This document shows, piece by piece, positions 36,078-45,000 of a stretch of DNA of 64,000 bases (within the stretch, counting starts at the first letter, position 1; each line of letters starts with the position of its first letter). Position numbers and translations under genes: made by a program. The notes below the pieces were generated by a model. It was not told where the DNA came from. It was given only the letters and a program-made list of their open reading frames with translations, and searched no databases. The stretch is from Fluviispira multicolorata (GTDB taxonomy: Bacteria > Bdellovibrionota_B > Oligoflexia > Silvanigrellales > Silvanigrellaceae), in the NCBI RefSeq assembly GCF_009208585.1, contig NZ_WFLN01000005.1:62001-126000 (forward strand), read 5' to 3'.

Positions 36078-36180
36078 TTTAATGACTTAACATACAATTA
36101 GCTACAATCAAGAATAAACAATAGCAAAAAAGACTTTAAAATTTTGCTTTGAATGTCGATATAATTACGGAGTGTTAAAA

Positions 36181-36209
36181 TTGACTATTAAGTCGTTATA
36201 TTTTATGAT
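36181..36209 (+). promoter_or_regulatory. Strong sigma-70-type promoter for the gene pair at 36250
   Basis: TTGACT (36181-36186), 17-base spacer, TATGAT (36204-36209), each a 5/6 match with ideal spacing. Transcription would start near 36216. TTATGA and TCATAA also form a small inverted repeat over the -10 region (36203-36227). A GGAG ribosome-binding site lies 7 bases before the ATG at 36250. Confidence 0.65.
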
Positions 36210-36249
36210 TTAAAAAAATAGTCATAAAATTAGGTTCTTGGAGGCATAA

Positions 36250-36867
36250 ATGGCTCCGAAATCAGTTGAAAATACAATTTGGATGAATGAAAGCAATGCA
36301 GTTCAGTTCTTTCATGAAAAAGTTGTAGAGGCTCAGGAAAGACAGCATCTTAGATTAACAGAAAACGTAGAGTTTTATATTGTTAATCTGTTGTGTGAGC
36401 ACGTCAGAATAAGTGACTCTGAAGAAACAGAAAGCTGCCTTGTTTTAATTCTTAAGAAAGCCTTAGAAAGTTCGTTTGTAGAAAAAGTTGCACTTTATAA
36501 GAAGTTGGCTGATACCGCCCTTTATTTTTCAGGATTTTTTCAAGAATATTTTAATAGAAAAAGCTTTGATATTAAATATTATGTCAATATGGGCGAGTCC
36601 GCTTATGGTGAACTTTCTCATTTGCTTAAAGGTAAAAATACTTATCAAGAAACAATGTCACAAATTTACCAAGAAATGAGCAGAAATTTCACAACTGCTG
36701 TCGATATATTACTTGATATTTCTGAGCAAACAACTCACCAAGACAGCATACGTACAACCTTAAGTATTTATGATGCTTGGTTAAATACGGCAAGTGCTAA
36801 ATTAGAAAAAGAACTCTTAGCGCGTGGTGTTCACCCCATAAAGGTCAATTCACGTAAGGTTCAATAA
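36250..36867 (+). CDS. Unrecognised helical protein, first of a two-gene operon
   Basis: 205 residues, soluble, almost entirely predicted alpha-helical, with no signal peptide or membrane helix. I do not recognise a family. Conserved-looking features are an aromatic and charged core (FYIVNLLCEHV, YKKLADTALYFSGFFQEYF) and a C-terminal helix pair (TTLSIYDAWLNTASAKLEKE). The pattern could be a helical-bundle adaptor. It has a strong promoter and ribosome-binding site of its own and is followed without any gap by the second unknown gene, so the two products likely act together. Confidence 0.8.
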   Translation: MAPKSVENTIWMNESNAVQFFHEKVVEAQERQHLRLTENVEFYIVNLLCEHVRISDSEETESCLVLILKKALESSFVEKVALYKKLADTALYFSGFFQEYFNRKSFDIKYYVNMGESAYGELSHLLKGKNTYQETMSQIYQEMSRNFTTAVDILLDISEQTTHQDSIRTTLSIYDAWLNTASAKLEKELLARGVHPIKVNSRKVQ

Positions 36868-37512
36868 ATGACACAGACGAACATCAAGAAACAGATTGCA
36901 AATGGTTGTAATACTTCTCTAAATATCATCGCTCGCTATTATGGATTACAGAGTGAAGAAAGTATTGAAGACTTTGTGTTATTTCCTTCTGAAGATGTAG
37001 ATGAAAATAGCGGACAAATATTATTTGAAGAAAATATTGAGAACGAAGAGTTTTTTATTGGAATTCAATTTGGAAAAAAAATCTATCATGAATTTGAAAA
37101 TAAAAATATCATTTCATTAAATACGCTTGCCGTTGTTGCAGAAGAAACAAGTCATTTTAAATTGATAACAGATTCTGTTTTATTAAAATCAAGCTTAAGT
37201 AAACTTGAAATAGAAACATTGGGTGAAATCGATCGCTTCTTGTGCCTAATGCATTGGAATAATGAAAATAAAACTCATAGAATTGAAAAAAATTGGAAAA
37301 ATCTTCATCAAATTTGTGATGAGGTTTTTCAAGGAAATCGCTTTAAAGAAAATAAAAATCCTCTTTATATTGATGCCGAAGCAATCGCTTTTAAACATTT
37401 ACGTCAGGCATTTTCAAAAGATTGGGATTCTTCATACTTTAACTTTTCACTAATAGATATTCATGCCTGTAACTATTTAACAAAACTTAGAAAAATGATT
37501 TTAAGAGCTTAG
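36868..37512 (+). CDS. Unrecognised soluble protein, second of a two-gene operon
   Basis: 214 residues, no signal or membrane segment, acidic. The ATG directly abuts the TAA of the preceding gene, with GTAAGG as ribosome-binding site inside it. I do not recognise the family. A notable segment is LNTLAVVAEETSHFKLI (Glu92, Glu93, His96), and further Glu and His residues occur in DAEAIAFKHLRQAF and DIHACNYL. They could be metal ligands, but this is speculative. The middle holds an amphipathic basic stretch. The function is unknown and tied by context to the gene upstream. Confidence 0.8.
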   Translation: MTQTNIKKQIANGCNTSLNIIARYYGLQSEESIEDFVLFPSEDVDENSGQILFEENIENEEFFIGIQFGKKIYHEFENKNIISLNTLAVVAEETSHFKLITDSVLLKSSLSKLEIETLGEIDRFLCLMHWNNENKTHRIEKNWKNLHQICDEVFQGNRFKENKNPLYIDAEAIAFKHLRQAFSKDWDSSYFNFSLIDIHACNYLTKLRKMILRA

Positions 37513-37689
37513 CATTTTTAATTATATCTATTTATGTTAAATAAATAAAAATAAAATAAAGTATACTAATCATTATAATATATAGTTTTTAATTAAATAA
37601 AATATTTAGTCTAGATTGTTGCATGTTTCTAATTATTATTTTAATGCTAATTTGTGTTTTTGTAGTTAATAATACATACGAGGTTAAAT

Positions 37690-38295
37690 ATGAAATTTAA
37701 GTCTTTAATTTGTTTAGCAACTGTTGCTGTTACTTCTTCTGTTTCTGCTCAAGAGACTGAAAGTAATAAGAATATTAATATTATCGGTGGTCTTGGAGCT
37801 ACTTTCTTAAATGATATGGATCCACAACTTGGAAGTGATAATAAAATGAAAGGTGCTGAATTAAATTTTTCTGGCCTTTATTCTTTCCCAAAATTTGGAA
37901 TGGTAAGTCCTGTTGCTGGTTTAGGACTACATTCTGCTTACACAACTCGAAAAGAAGGTAGTGCTAGAATTGATGCCTATTGGACAAGTTTAGAAGCAAA
38001 CGCAGGTGTAAAGATTGATATTGTTCCTCAATTTTCTTTATTTACTCTTGCGAATGTCGGTTATGCTATAGGAACTCGTACTGAAGTTAAGGCAGGAGAT
38101 GTAACTATTGGTACAGATGCTAAAAATCATTACTATTTTGGTGCGACTGCTATGGGAATTGTTCCAGTTACAAGTACAGTTGGCGTGGGCGCTATGTTCT
38201 CGTACAATAGACATTCCTTGGAAACCAAAGACTCTTCAGTTAAATTGACATTCGATCAATACACAACAGGTGTAGTTGTTAGTTACAGCCTCTAA
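37690..38295 (+). CDS. Outer-membrane beta-barrel protein (OmpA/Opa-like, 8 strands)
   Basis: 201 residues with a signal peptide cleaved after VSA (MKFKSLICLATVAVTSSVSA). The rest is a series of amphipathic strands with Gly and aromatic girdle residues (INIIGGLGATFLND, MVSPVAGLGLHSAYTT, YYFGATAMGIVPVT) and a C-terminal strand with alternate hydrophobic residues ending in SYSL. This is the usual layout of a small 8-stranded outer-membrane barrel. The terminal residue is Leu rather than the more common Phe. A role beyond the outer membrane cannot be read from sequence. A strong bidirectional terminator follows. Confidence 0.82.
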   Translation: MKFKSLICLATVAVTSSVSAQETESNKNINIIGGLGATFLNDMDPQLGSDNKMKGAELNFSGLYSFPKFGMVSPVAGLGLHSAYTTRKEGSARIDAYWTSLEANAGVKIDIVPQFSLFTLANVGYAIGTRTEVKAGDVTIGTDAKNHYYFGATAMGIVPVTSTVGVGAMFSYNRHSLETKDSSVKLTFDQYTTGVVVSYSL

Positions 38296-38316
38296 TTTAT
38301 TAATTAGAGTTAATAT

Positions 38317-38350
38317 AAAAAGGATATTAATTATAATTAATATCCTTTTT
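38317..38350. terminator. Bidirectional intrinsic terminator
   Basis: AAAAAGGATATTAATT (38317-38332) pairs perfectly with AATTAATATCCTTTTT (38335-38350), a 16-bp stem. It carries a T-run on the plus strand after the stem and an A-run before it, which gives a U-run on the minus strand. It lies between the convergent beta-barrel gene and the 89-residue gene, whose stop is inside the left arm. Confidence 0.88.
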
Positions 38351-38596
38351 TGTTGTCAGATAATTATCTGATTCATCTTCTGAATAATGTAAATTTAAAT
38401 TTTCTTTTGATTGATTCTCTTTTCTCCATAAAAACCAAGCGATGGATTGTTCGGCAAGCCATGCATAGTGTTCCTGTGCATTTGAGGGGATTTGTGATTC
38501 GCAGAAGGATTTCGCTTCTTCATAGGTAGCACTTGGATTTTCGTCAAGCCATTTTCTAAAACAATTTTTAAATTCATTTTTATCAAACATATTCAT
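38327..38596 (-). CDS. Small hypothetical protein
   Basis: 89 residues, soluble, acidic, rich in Trp and Tyr in its first 60 residues (FRKWLDENPSATYEEAKSFC, HYAWLAEQSIAWFLWRKE), and disordered at the C-terminus. The start at 38596 has AAGG 6 bases upstream; a second ATG two codons later is possible. I do not recognise the family. The stop lies in the bidirectional terminator. It is divergent from the left-handed helix acyltransferase gene. Confidence 0.65.
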   Translation of the reverse strand: MNMFDKNEFKNCFRKWLDENPSATYEEAKSFCESQIPSNAQEHYAWLAEQSIAWFLWRKENQSKENLNLHYSEDESDNYLTTKKDINYN

Positions 38597-38634
38597 TCAC
38601 GCCTTTTAGCAGAACGTATAAAAATACTTGCTTA

Positions 38635-38684
38635 TTACTCAAGCATTGGTTTTTTTTCGGAAAAAAAACTGGGTTCTTGAGTGA
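38635..38684. repeat. Long structured inverted repeat with A8/T8 stem
   Basis: ACTCAAG (38637-38643) pairs with CTTGAGT (38676-38682). Inside it, GTTTTTTTT (38649-38657) pairs with AAAAAAAAC (38661-38669) around a CGG loop, with a few G-U pairs at the join. It sits between two divergent genes, so it is in neither gene's 3' end. Candidate leader structure, small RNA or bent-DNA regulatory site. Confidence 0.5.
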
Positions 38685-38688
38685 GATT

Positions 38689-38697
38689 TGCTATAAA
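38689..38697 (+). promoter_or_regulatory. Extended -10 promoter for the left-handed helix acyltransferase gene
   Basis: TGCTATAAA at 38689-38697 is an extended -10 element (TGnTATAAT type, 5/6 in the hexamer). The -35 position is poor. A short GACAG/CTGTC inverted repeat (38711-38727) would lie in the leader, before the ATG at 38766. Confidence 0.4.
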
Positions 38698-38765
38698 TTA
38701 TGTGAAAATGGACAGGTACAGTCTGTCTGCTTTAAGATAAAGAACCAAAATTTAAGGAAACTAAT

Positions 38766-39464
38766 ATGAATCGAATCACAATTGAATCAAAGTTTGTCAG
38801 CAATGACGCCTTGTTTGAGCTCAAACGTGCATCCGAGCTTAAAATTCCCAAAGAGCTTTCTAATTTTTTACAAGAAGTGGAATTTCCATGGAAAGCTTTA
38901 GGTAAAGCCCTCACTCAGTTTGTTGAAAGCGCTATTCAAAAAATCCCTTTAGAGGATCGCATGAGAGGGCAGGTGAGTCCGCAAGCTATTCTTGAGAATA
39001 AGGAGTTCATAGTAATTTGCGAAGGCGCTGTGGTCGAGCCAGGAGCGTATATTACAGGCCCAACTTTTATTGGCCCCAAAGCTGTCGTGCGACATGGTGC
39101 TTATATCAGAGGGTCTGTTTATATCTCCGAAGGTGCTGTGGTGGGACATACCACTGAGTGTAAAGGGGCTATTCTTTTACCAAATGCAAAAGCAGCCCAT
39201 TTTAACTATGTTGGCGATTCCATTTTGGGTTATGATTGTAATTTAGGGGCTGGAACAAAGCTTGCAAATTTAAAAATGAATCATAGCAATATTATTCTTC
39301 GTTTGGATAATAAAAAAGTGGATTCTGGCTTAAAAAAGTTTGGAGCAATTTTAGGAAATAGAGCGCAAACAGGTTGCAATTCTGTGACAAATCCTGGGAC
39401 AATTATGTTACCCGAAGTTGTTTTATTACCCAACCAAACTGCGATAGGCATTTTAAAAAGATAA
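38766..39464 (+). CDS. Left-handed beta-helix acyltransferase/nucleotidyltransferase-like protein
   Basis: 232 residues. From about residue 80 on there are hexapeptide repeats of the left-handed beta-helix (IVICEGAVVEPGAYITGPTF, VYISEGAVVGHTTECKGAIL) followed by a segment with AAHFNYVGDSILG, NLGAGTKLANLKMNH and a C-terminal LLPNQTAIGIL. This is like the C-terminal domain of GlmU and of archaeal-type sugar-1-phosphate nucleotidyltransferases. The catalytic His of GlmU-type acetyltransferases may correspond to the His in AAHFNYVG. The N-terminal nucleotidyltransferase domain is absent; residues 1-75 are a different helical segment. The likely reaction is acetylation of an amino sugar phosphate, not proven. 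Confidence 0.78.
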   Translation: MNRITIESKFVSNDALFELKRASELKIPKELSNFLQEVEFPWKALGKALTQFVESAIQKIPLEDRMRGQVSPQAILENKEFIVICEGAVVEPGAYITGPTFIGPKAVVRHGAYIRGSVYISEGAVVGHTTECKGAILLPNAKAAHFNYVGDSILGYDCNLGAGTKLANLKMNHSNIILRLDNKKVDSGLKKFGAILGNRAQTGCNSVTNPGTIMLPEVVLLPNQTAIGILKR

Positions 39465-39908
39465 TTACCTCTTATATAAATTTCCATAAAAATCACAAAA
39501 TAAATTTACTCAATAAGTTTGTAGATTTGCATAACCTTATATGTTAGTTATTATACAATAATTGTGTTCAATACATTTTTACAGCTATTCTTTTATAAAA
39601 TTAAATAATTTTATAATATTAACTCTATTTATTGATAAAATTTCTCAAGAAGAAAAATAAAACTTCATATTCACTTTACAGTTAACTCATATTATATAAA
39701 TAACTAAATTTTTTTTGGTATGTTTAATATATAAATATCATGTTGATAATTATATATAAATTATTTATACTTAAATATAAATACACTAGTGTGTTATAAA
39801 TTAAAAAAAGTTGGCCATCCACTTGTTTTTTTGCTAAATAAACTTAACATAAAAAAATAGAATTTTTACTATTCAAGGCTTTTGAGCCATAACCTATAGA
39901 GGTGGATG
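39465..39908. other. Very AT-rich intergenic region upstream of the lipoprotein gene
   Basis: About 440 bases, well over 75% A+T. It includes an 11-bp A/T inverted repeat (TTATAAAATTA/TAATTTTATAA, 39593-39616) and a palindrome, ACACTAGTGT, at 39783-39792, about 115 bases before the lipoprotein ATG. No coding frame is supported. It resembles a regulated promoter region, possibly bound by H-NS-like silencers. Confidence 0.45.
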
Positions 39909-41597
39909 ATGACTCAGATCTCTCGTCTTTTACCCGTTGTTTCTGTTCTTTCATTATTTTTAATATCCTGTTCTAAAAACGAAAAATATTTTTCAGAAAA
40001 TATTCAAAGTGCAAATGAAATTACAAAAGCAAGGAGTTCTGTTTTAAACAGTGACGGATCGTCAGCTAAGCTTTTGCAAGGATTTAATAAAATGGGTTTC
40101 CTCTTTTCAGAAAGTTGTTTAGAGGGAGGTGAATCTGTTCTTCCAAAGGGAATAGAAAAATCAATTGTTGATTTTTCGGATAACCTAAAAGAAAGTGATT
40201 TTAGAAAAGTATTAAATATTGGGATTTCTGCGACAGTACCCGTCAAAGGTGTTGATATTTCGCCAGAAATTAAATATGCACGTGAAGCTTCTGCCACAAA
40301 ATTAAGTCGCACAACAACTTATTCAGTTTATGTCCGTTATGGTGAACATAAAATCACTCCAAAAGAAGGTAATATTTATAAATTAAAAGCTGGTTTAGAA
40401 GATAATTTTAATAACAGCGGAAAATTAGAGAATGCATATAATTTTATAAAAAAATGTGGTGATGAGATAATAACTTCACAGAGATTATCTGCAAAAATTT
40501 TATTAACTATGAAGCTTAATTTTGATTCTCAAAAAGTTTTAAATGATTTTCAATCTAAAATTGGTGTTTCTGTTAAAGATGTTTTGACAAAGCAAGAGCG
40601 TATTGGAATTAATCAAAACTTAAAATTATTAAATGAGGATACAAAAAAACAAATTTACTTAAATGTATATGGTTTTCAATTAGGAGGAGATCCAACAAAA
40701 TTAGCATCTGTCCTAACGACAAAAGTGTCTTGTCGCTTGGATAAAATTGAAGAGTGCCAGCCATTTTTTGATAGATTAAATCAATATGCTTCTGATGACT
40801 TCGTTAAACAATTGAGTGTAAAAGATGTAAATACTTGGGCTATCGAAAGTTCATCAACTGTTGAATATGATGAATTGAATATTGCAAATCACAATGGAGT
40901 AAAGCTCGATTTTGCTTTAACCCATGATATAAACACAATGGAGCAATTGAGTAGGCTCAAAAGTGATGTAAGTCATGCAATATCTAAACAGATTGATAAT
41001 TATACTTTAGCAAATTCTTTAATGAATGTAAAATATTTAGCAGAAGATGAAAAAAATGGTATAGATAATATTTTAACTCTTTCGCATACAAATATAGAGA
41101 TGTTACAAGCATTTTCTAGTCAATGCTATGTTAATTTAGTTGACTGTTTAAATAATTCTTCAGCTAAGTTAACATCACTTGTTTCACAATATGATGAAAC
41201 TTTGTTAGAGCCAAATATTGGGGAATTAATAGCAAAAATTCGTTCAAATAATGCTCCTCTCTCTGGGCAAAAAGAACGTTCATCTGAAGATTTTATTGAC
41301 TTTAGCAAGGTCATAGAAAAAGGAAAATATTCAAGCTTTTATTTCAAAGTAAAAAATATTGATAATAATTTGATAAGAAATGCGAATGCTCGGTTTGATT
41401 TAAAATGCAATAAGCCTTGGTATAAAGGATATGACCCAGTGCTATTTGCATCAATTCATCCAAACTATGAGGTTTTAACAGACACAGTGACAATGAACTA
41501 TAATTTCAATTGTGCTGGTCAAGAGGCTGTGTATGTTGCAAATCCAAAAGATATTGTGGAGAAAGACTTTATTGTGGAAATCTGGGGACGTGAATAA
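39909..41597 (+). CDS. Lipoprotein with a faint MACPF-like pattern, function unknown
   Basis: 562 residues. The N-terminus is a lipoprotein signal with lipobox LISC (Cys about residue 21). The ATG at 39909 is 6 bases after GAGG. Residues about 150-210 read ...TTYSVYVRYGEH, then an acidic/basic stretch, then YNFIKKCGDEIITSQRLSA. This resembles the Y/W-G-T-H-F motif region of membrane-attack complex/perforin domains, with GDE in place of GTH and SA where GG is typical. A following segment, GFQLGGDPTKLASVL plus paired Cys, resembles bacterial relatives I recall. No firm family is assigned. About 440 bases of AT-rich DNA precede it and a strong terminator follows it. Confidence 0.7.
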   Translation: MTQISRLLPVVSVLSLFLISCSKNEKYFSENIQSANEITKARSSVLNSDGSSAKLLQGFNKMGFLFSESCLEGGESVLPKGIEKSIVDFSDNLKESDFRKVLNIGISATVPVKGVDISPEIKYAREASATKLSRTTTYSVYVRYGEHKITPKEGNIYKLKAGLEDNFNNSGKLENAYNFIKKCGDEIITSQRLSAKILLTMKLNFDSQKVLNDFQSKIGVSVKDVLTKQERIGINQNLKLLNEDTKKQIYLNVYGFQLGGDPTKLASVLTTKVSCRLDKIEECQPFFDRLNQYASDDFVKQLSVKDVNTWAIESSSTVEYDELNIANHNGVKLDFALTHDINTMEQLSRLKSDVSHAISKQIDNYTLANSLMNVKYLAEDEKNGIDNILTLSHTNIEMLQAFSSQCYVNLVDCLNNSSAKLTSLVSQYDETLLEPNIGELIAKIRSNNAPLSGQKERSSEDFIDFSKVIEKGKYSSFYFKVKNIDNNLIRNANARFDLKCNKPWYKGYDPVLFASIHPNYEVLTDTVTMNYNFNCAGQEAVYVANPKDIVEKDFIVEIWGRE

Positions 41598-41605
41598 TCA
41601 ATAAG

Positions 41606-41665
41606 GCTTTAAAAATTAAAAAAGGGTTCTCATTATTTTGAGAACCCTTTTTTAATTTTTAAAGC
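41606..41665. terminator. Perfect 27-bp bidirectional terminator
   Basis: Arms 41606-41632 and 41639-41665 are perfectly complementary over 27 bases with a 6-base loop (TTATTT). The core is AGGGTTCTCA/TGAGAACCCT and is flanked by A-run and T-run, giving an intrinsic terminator on both strands. It lies between the convergent lipoprotein and rpmF genes. Confidence 0.93.
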
Positions 41666-41671
41666 ACAAAA

Positions 41672-41878
41672 TTAGCGAAGAACTGCTAGAAGGTCTGCTT
41701 TAAGAATATTTTTTGCAATAAAACGGCCTTTATAGAATCCGCAGGACTCACAAACGGAATGTGGGAGTCTTGGAGCTGCACAGTTTGAGCACTTAGAAAA
41801 GTTAATTGGTGTTAAAGCGTCGTGAGCACGGCGCATATTACGGCGTGAACGGGAAACTTTCATCTTAGGAGTTGGCAT
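41672..41878 (-). CDS. rpmF: 50S ribosomal protein L32
   Basis: 68-residue protein with the L32 N-terminal signature MPTPKMKVSRSRRNMRRAHD and the zinc-binding Cys pairs CSNC and CESCGFYKGR. It belongs to the large ribosomal subunit. The start has AGAGGA 8-10 bases upstream. plsX and fabH, its common partners, are not adjacent here. The next gene on the same strand is the giant pseudokinase gene, about 170 bases upstream. Confidence 0.96.
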   Translation of the reverse strand: MPTPKMKVSRSRRNMRRAHDALTPINFSKCSNCAAPRLPHSVCESCGFYKGRFIAKNILKADLLAVLR

Positions 41879-42013
41879 ACTAGAATCCTCTTAGGGCAAA
41901 TTTTAGCACATTTTAAAGTATTGAATTTGCTGCACACATTGTAAGTAAAAATTAACGAATGTGATATCTAGAGAGCATTTTCCCCATCACATCACGCAAC
42001 AAAACGTCACATG

Positions 42014-42042
42014 TACATAATGGAGTGAAGAGCCTCTGTCAA
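42014..42042 (-). promoter_or_regulatory. Candidate sigma-70 promoter for rpmF
   Basis: On the minus strand TTGACA (42042-42037) is perfect; a 17-base spacer leads to TATGTA (42019-42014), only 3/6. Transcription would start about 130 bases before the rpmF ATG. A second option is TGCTAAAAT nearer the gene. The -35 lies 4 bases from the stop codon of the gene upstream. Confidence 0.4.
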
Positions 42043-42045
42043 TAG

Positions 42046-45000
42046 CTATCCGACACGCTTTAAGGGATTGTCTTGATTTTGCAAAGGGTTCTCAACATCT
42101 TCATTTCTCTCAGAATTTACGTTTGTATGGTCTACATTATCTTCAGTATGCTCTTTTAAGTGAATTCTTTTTGCCGAAGCTTTCAGTGCAGCTCCAAGTG
42201 TGGACTCGATTAAATCTGTTTCAGTAGGGACAGATTTTTTAATAAAATCAGATATATGTTTGAGTTCACTCTCACTTAACTCTGCAGTGCGAACGTTGTT
42301 TTGAAAGTTATGAAGAAACTCTAAGATGTAATTTATTGCGACTCCTTGCTCAGGATATGCTTGAGAAATGTCATACTGTTCTATCCTTTCTGAGCGTATG
42401 TGAGTCACCTGCGCTGTAGGAGAAAAAGTAAGCTTTTCTTTTCTCTCTTCTGAGTCTAAATTTATGATTTCATTGGATATAATATTTAAGTCCGTACGCG
42501 CTTTGTTAGCAAGACGGTGGGATGACCAATGAAACCCAGCACGTAACAAATTTTGGGATAAGAAATGTAATCTTTCTGTATCTTGGGTACTTGATTTGTC
42601 TATTTTTATGTTTTCTTTTATGGCTCTATCTTCTCCCCAGTATTTTGTAAAAGTTTCTTTTTTTCTTAGAAATGCTTTTGTTAGAGATATAAAAAAATTC
42701 TTTCTCTTTCTAATTTTAATACTTTGGCTTTGGCTGCTTCTTAAAAGAGCTGTATATTCAATGACTTTAAGCGCAAAAGACTCTGGCGCATATTCCATAT
42801 GCATAGATGTATTAAACCATTGTCTAATTTGCTTCTCTTTCGCTTCCTGAGTCACCATAGAAGCACTTTGGGCATGCCCTCCTTCAAATAAATAATGAGT
42901 GTACAGAAGGAGCTGATCTGTTTTTTCAGCAAGTATATTACCTATAAACATTTCGTCCCCCGGAACTTTTTTTAGACTTGGGTGCACTTGTTTTAAAAAA
43001 AGAATAGTATATCCGATATCCCAATCTACTAATTCAAAATCTTGCATTTTTTTTATGTATTTCTGAATATTTGTTTTATGATTTAATATTTGATCAATTG
43101 GAAGTTTTTCAAATTCAACCAATAAATATAATTTATGTGCACATTGTCTAAGAGAAAGTGGCAATTCTCCAGAAGATGAATTTATTCTGTCTAAATTCTT
43201 TTTACTTTCATGTAAATCTCCTTCATAAAAAAAGGAACACCAAGCTCTCATTAAAAGAACTTCATATAGAGCCATATCATTGCCAATACGTCCAGATAAA
43301 TCAGTTATTGTTTCAAGAATAAAAGATCGAGTTTTAGTTGAAATATTTCTTTCTGCACATAGAATTAAAGAAAATAAAAGATGAATAGTATCTTCTCCAT
43401 CATTATTTTCAATTGTGAATTGCAAAGCACGCATTACTTGAGGAAACAGGATATTATTATCAATCCAGCCGACACAAGATCTAAGAAGTTGTGAAAGAAC
43501 AATCCCTCGAATGGGTTTTGAGCGAGGAGAAAGTGGAAGCTTTTCTGTTTTAGATTCTTCACTGTTTTCAATTTTTATAAAACTTTTAAATAATAATTTA
43601 ATATTTTTAGATTCCTCAGCGTCATAAAAAGCTTGAGGATCGGAAAGTTTTTTTTGAATTTTATACAACTCAAATTCAATTGCTGATTTGTAAGTAAAGT
43701 TTATACTGTGTGGTATATCTGAAAACAATTCGGCTTTCTCAGATTGTTGAATAATCTTTAAAAACTCTTCTGTTCTTTTCTCTTTATTTTTATATTGAGA
43801 TGGAAAGAAATTTTTCATTGAAAGAATAGATTTTCTTTTTGAATTCATCAAATTCCAGCCAACAGCACGATAATATTTTTCAGCTTGCTCAATATCGCCT
43901 AATGACTTTGAAAGATCTGCAATATGTTCTCGTATTTTTGGAACGAGTACAGACGCATCGTCGGGACGATCTTTTTCGACAGACTCTCCGAGCATTTGCA
44001 ATTTACTTATAACAAATTCAGCGGAATTTATATCAAATAATTCTTCTGAAGCGACGAGAAGGGAAGAATAAGCTCCAAAAGCACTTTTTGATAAATCGCT
44101 TTTTGAAAGGTATTCAGAAATATGAATGATGTCAAAAAGAGTGGTTTTATCATGAATATTATTACATAAATATTCTGAAAGTATATAATATATTTCAGAC
44201 TTTGTTTTTTTGCTTAATAGTAATGATAAACTAAGCCATATATATTGATGTTCCCAAAAATAACATTGTAAATGTCCTGTTAACGCATCTCTATTTTCTG
44301 AAACCAACCCAATTTTGATTGCTGTTTTCAGTGCATCATATGCTAAGTGTAAAGGATCCTTTTTCTTTTCAAGTTCTTCTTCCTCTTCTTCTGTCAATGG
44401 TCTTACTTCTTCTACTTTCTTATCTTCTTTAATTAAATCTTCAGGTTCAGGGCCTTCTGGGAAAGTATCCACCTTCCCGTGATGATAATTGTTTGAGAAA
44501 ATATCTTGCATTAAGATAACTTTGCTACTTAATAATTCAATAATTTCTGTGCTTATTTGTAAGTCAACCATAGACCATGTCGCTAGAAATCGAGCTTGTT
44601 GACTGGTTAAATTATTAAGTTTTGTGACCCAAAAAGATCTTGTTCTATCATCTTTTAAGGTTGAATATGTGGGATCCTGGTGTTTAAGAGAATTGAGTTC
44701 TTTTTTATTATCAATATCGTTGATTTCTTCTTCAGAACGCACTCCAATAACCCATTTAATATTTTTTGTTTGTTTTTTTAAGAGGCGAAGTAATACAGCA
44801 AGAGATGAATTATCGGCTCTATTAATATCATCAATAATTATCATACTTAATTTAGAAGAACCTAATATTTTTTCAAATATTTTGTCAATATTGTTATGTA
44901 AGCATTCATGTCTAACCTGAATAAGTAAATTTTTCATATTTTTATTATGAGAAGACTTATTGTCTCCATATTTTATGAGAGAAGGTAGTACATAAAAGAC

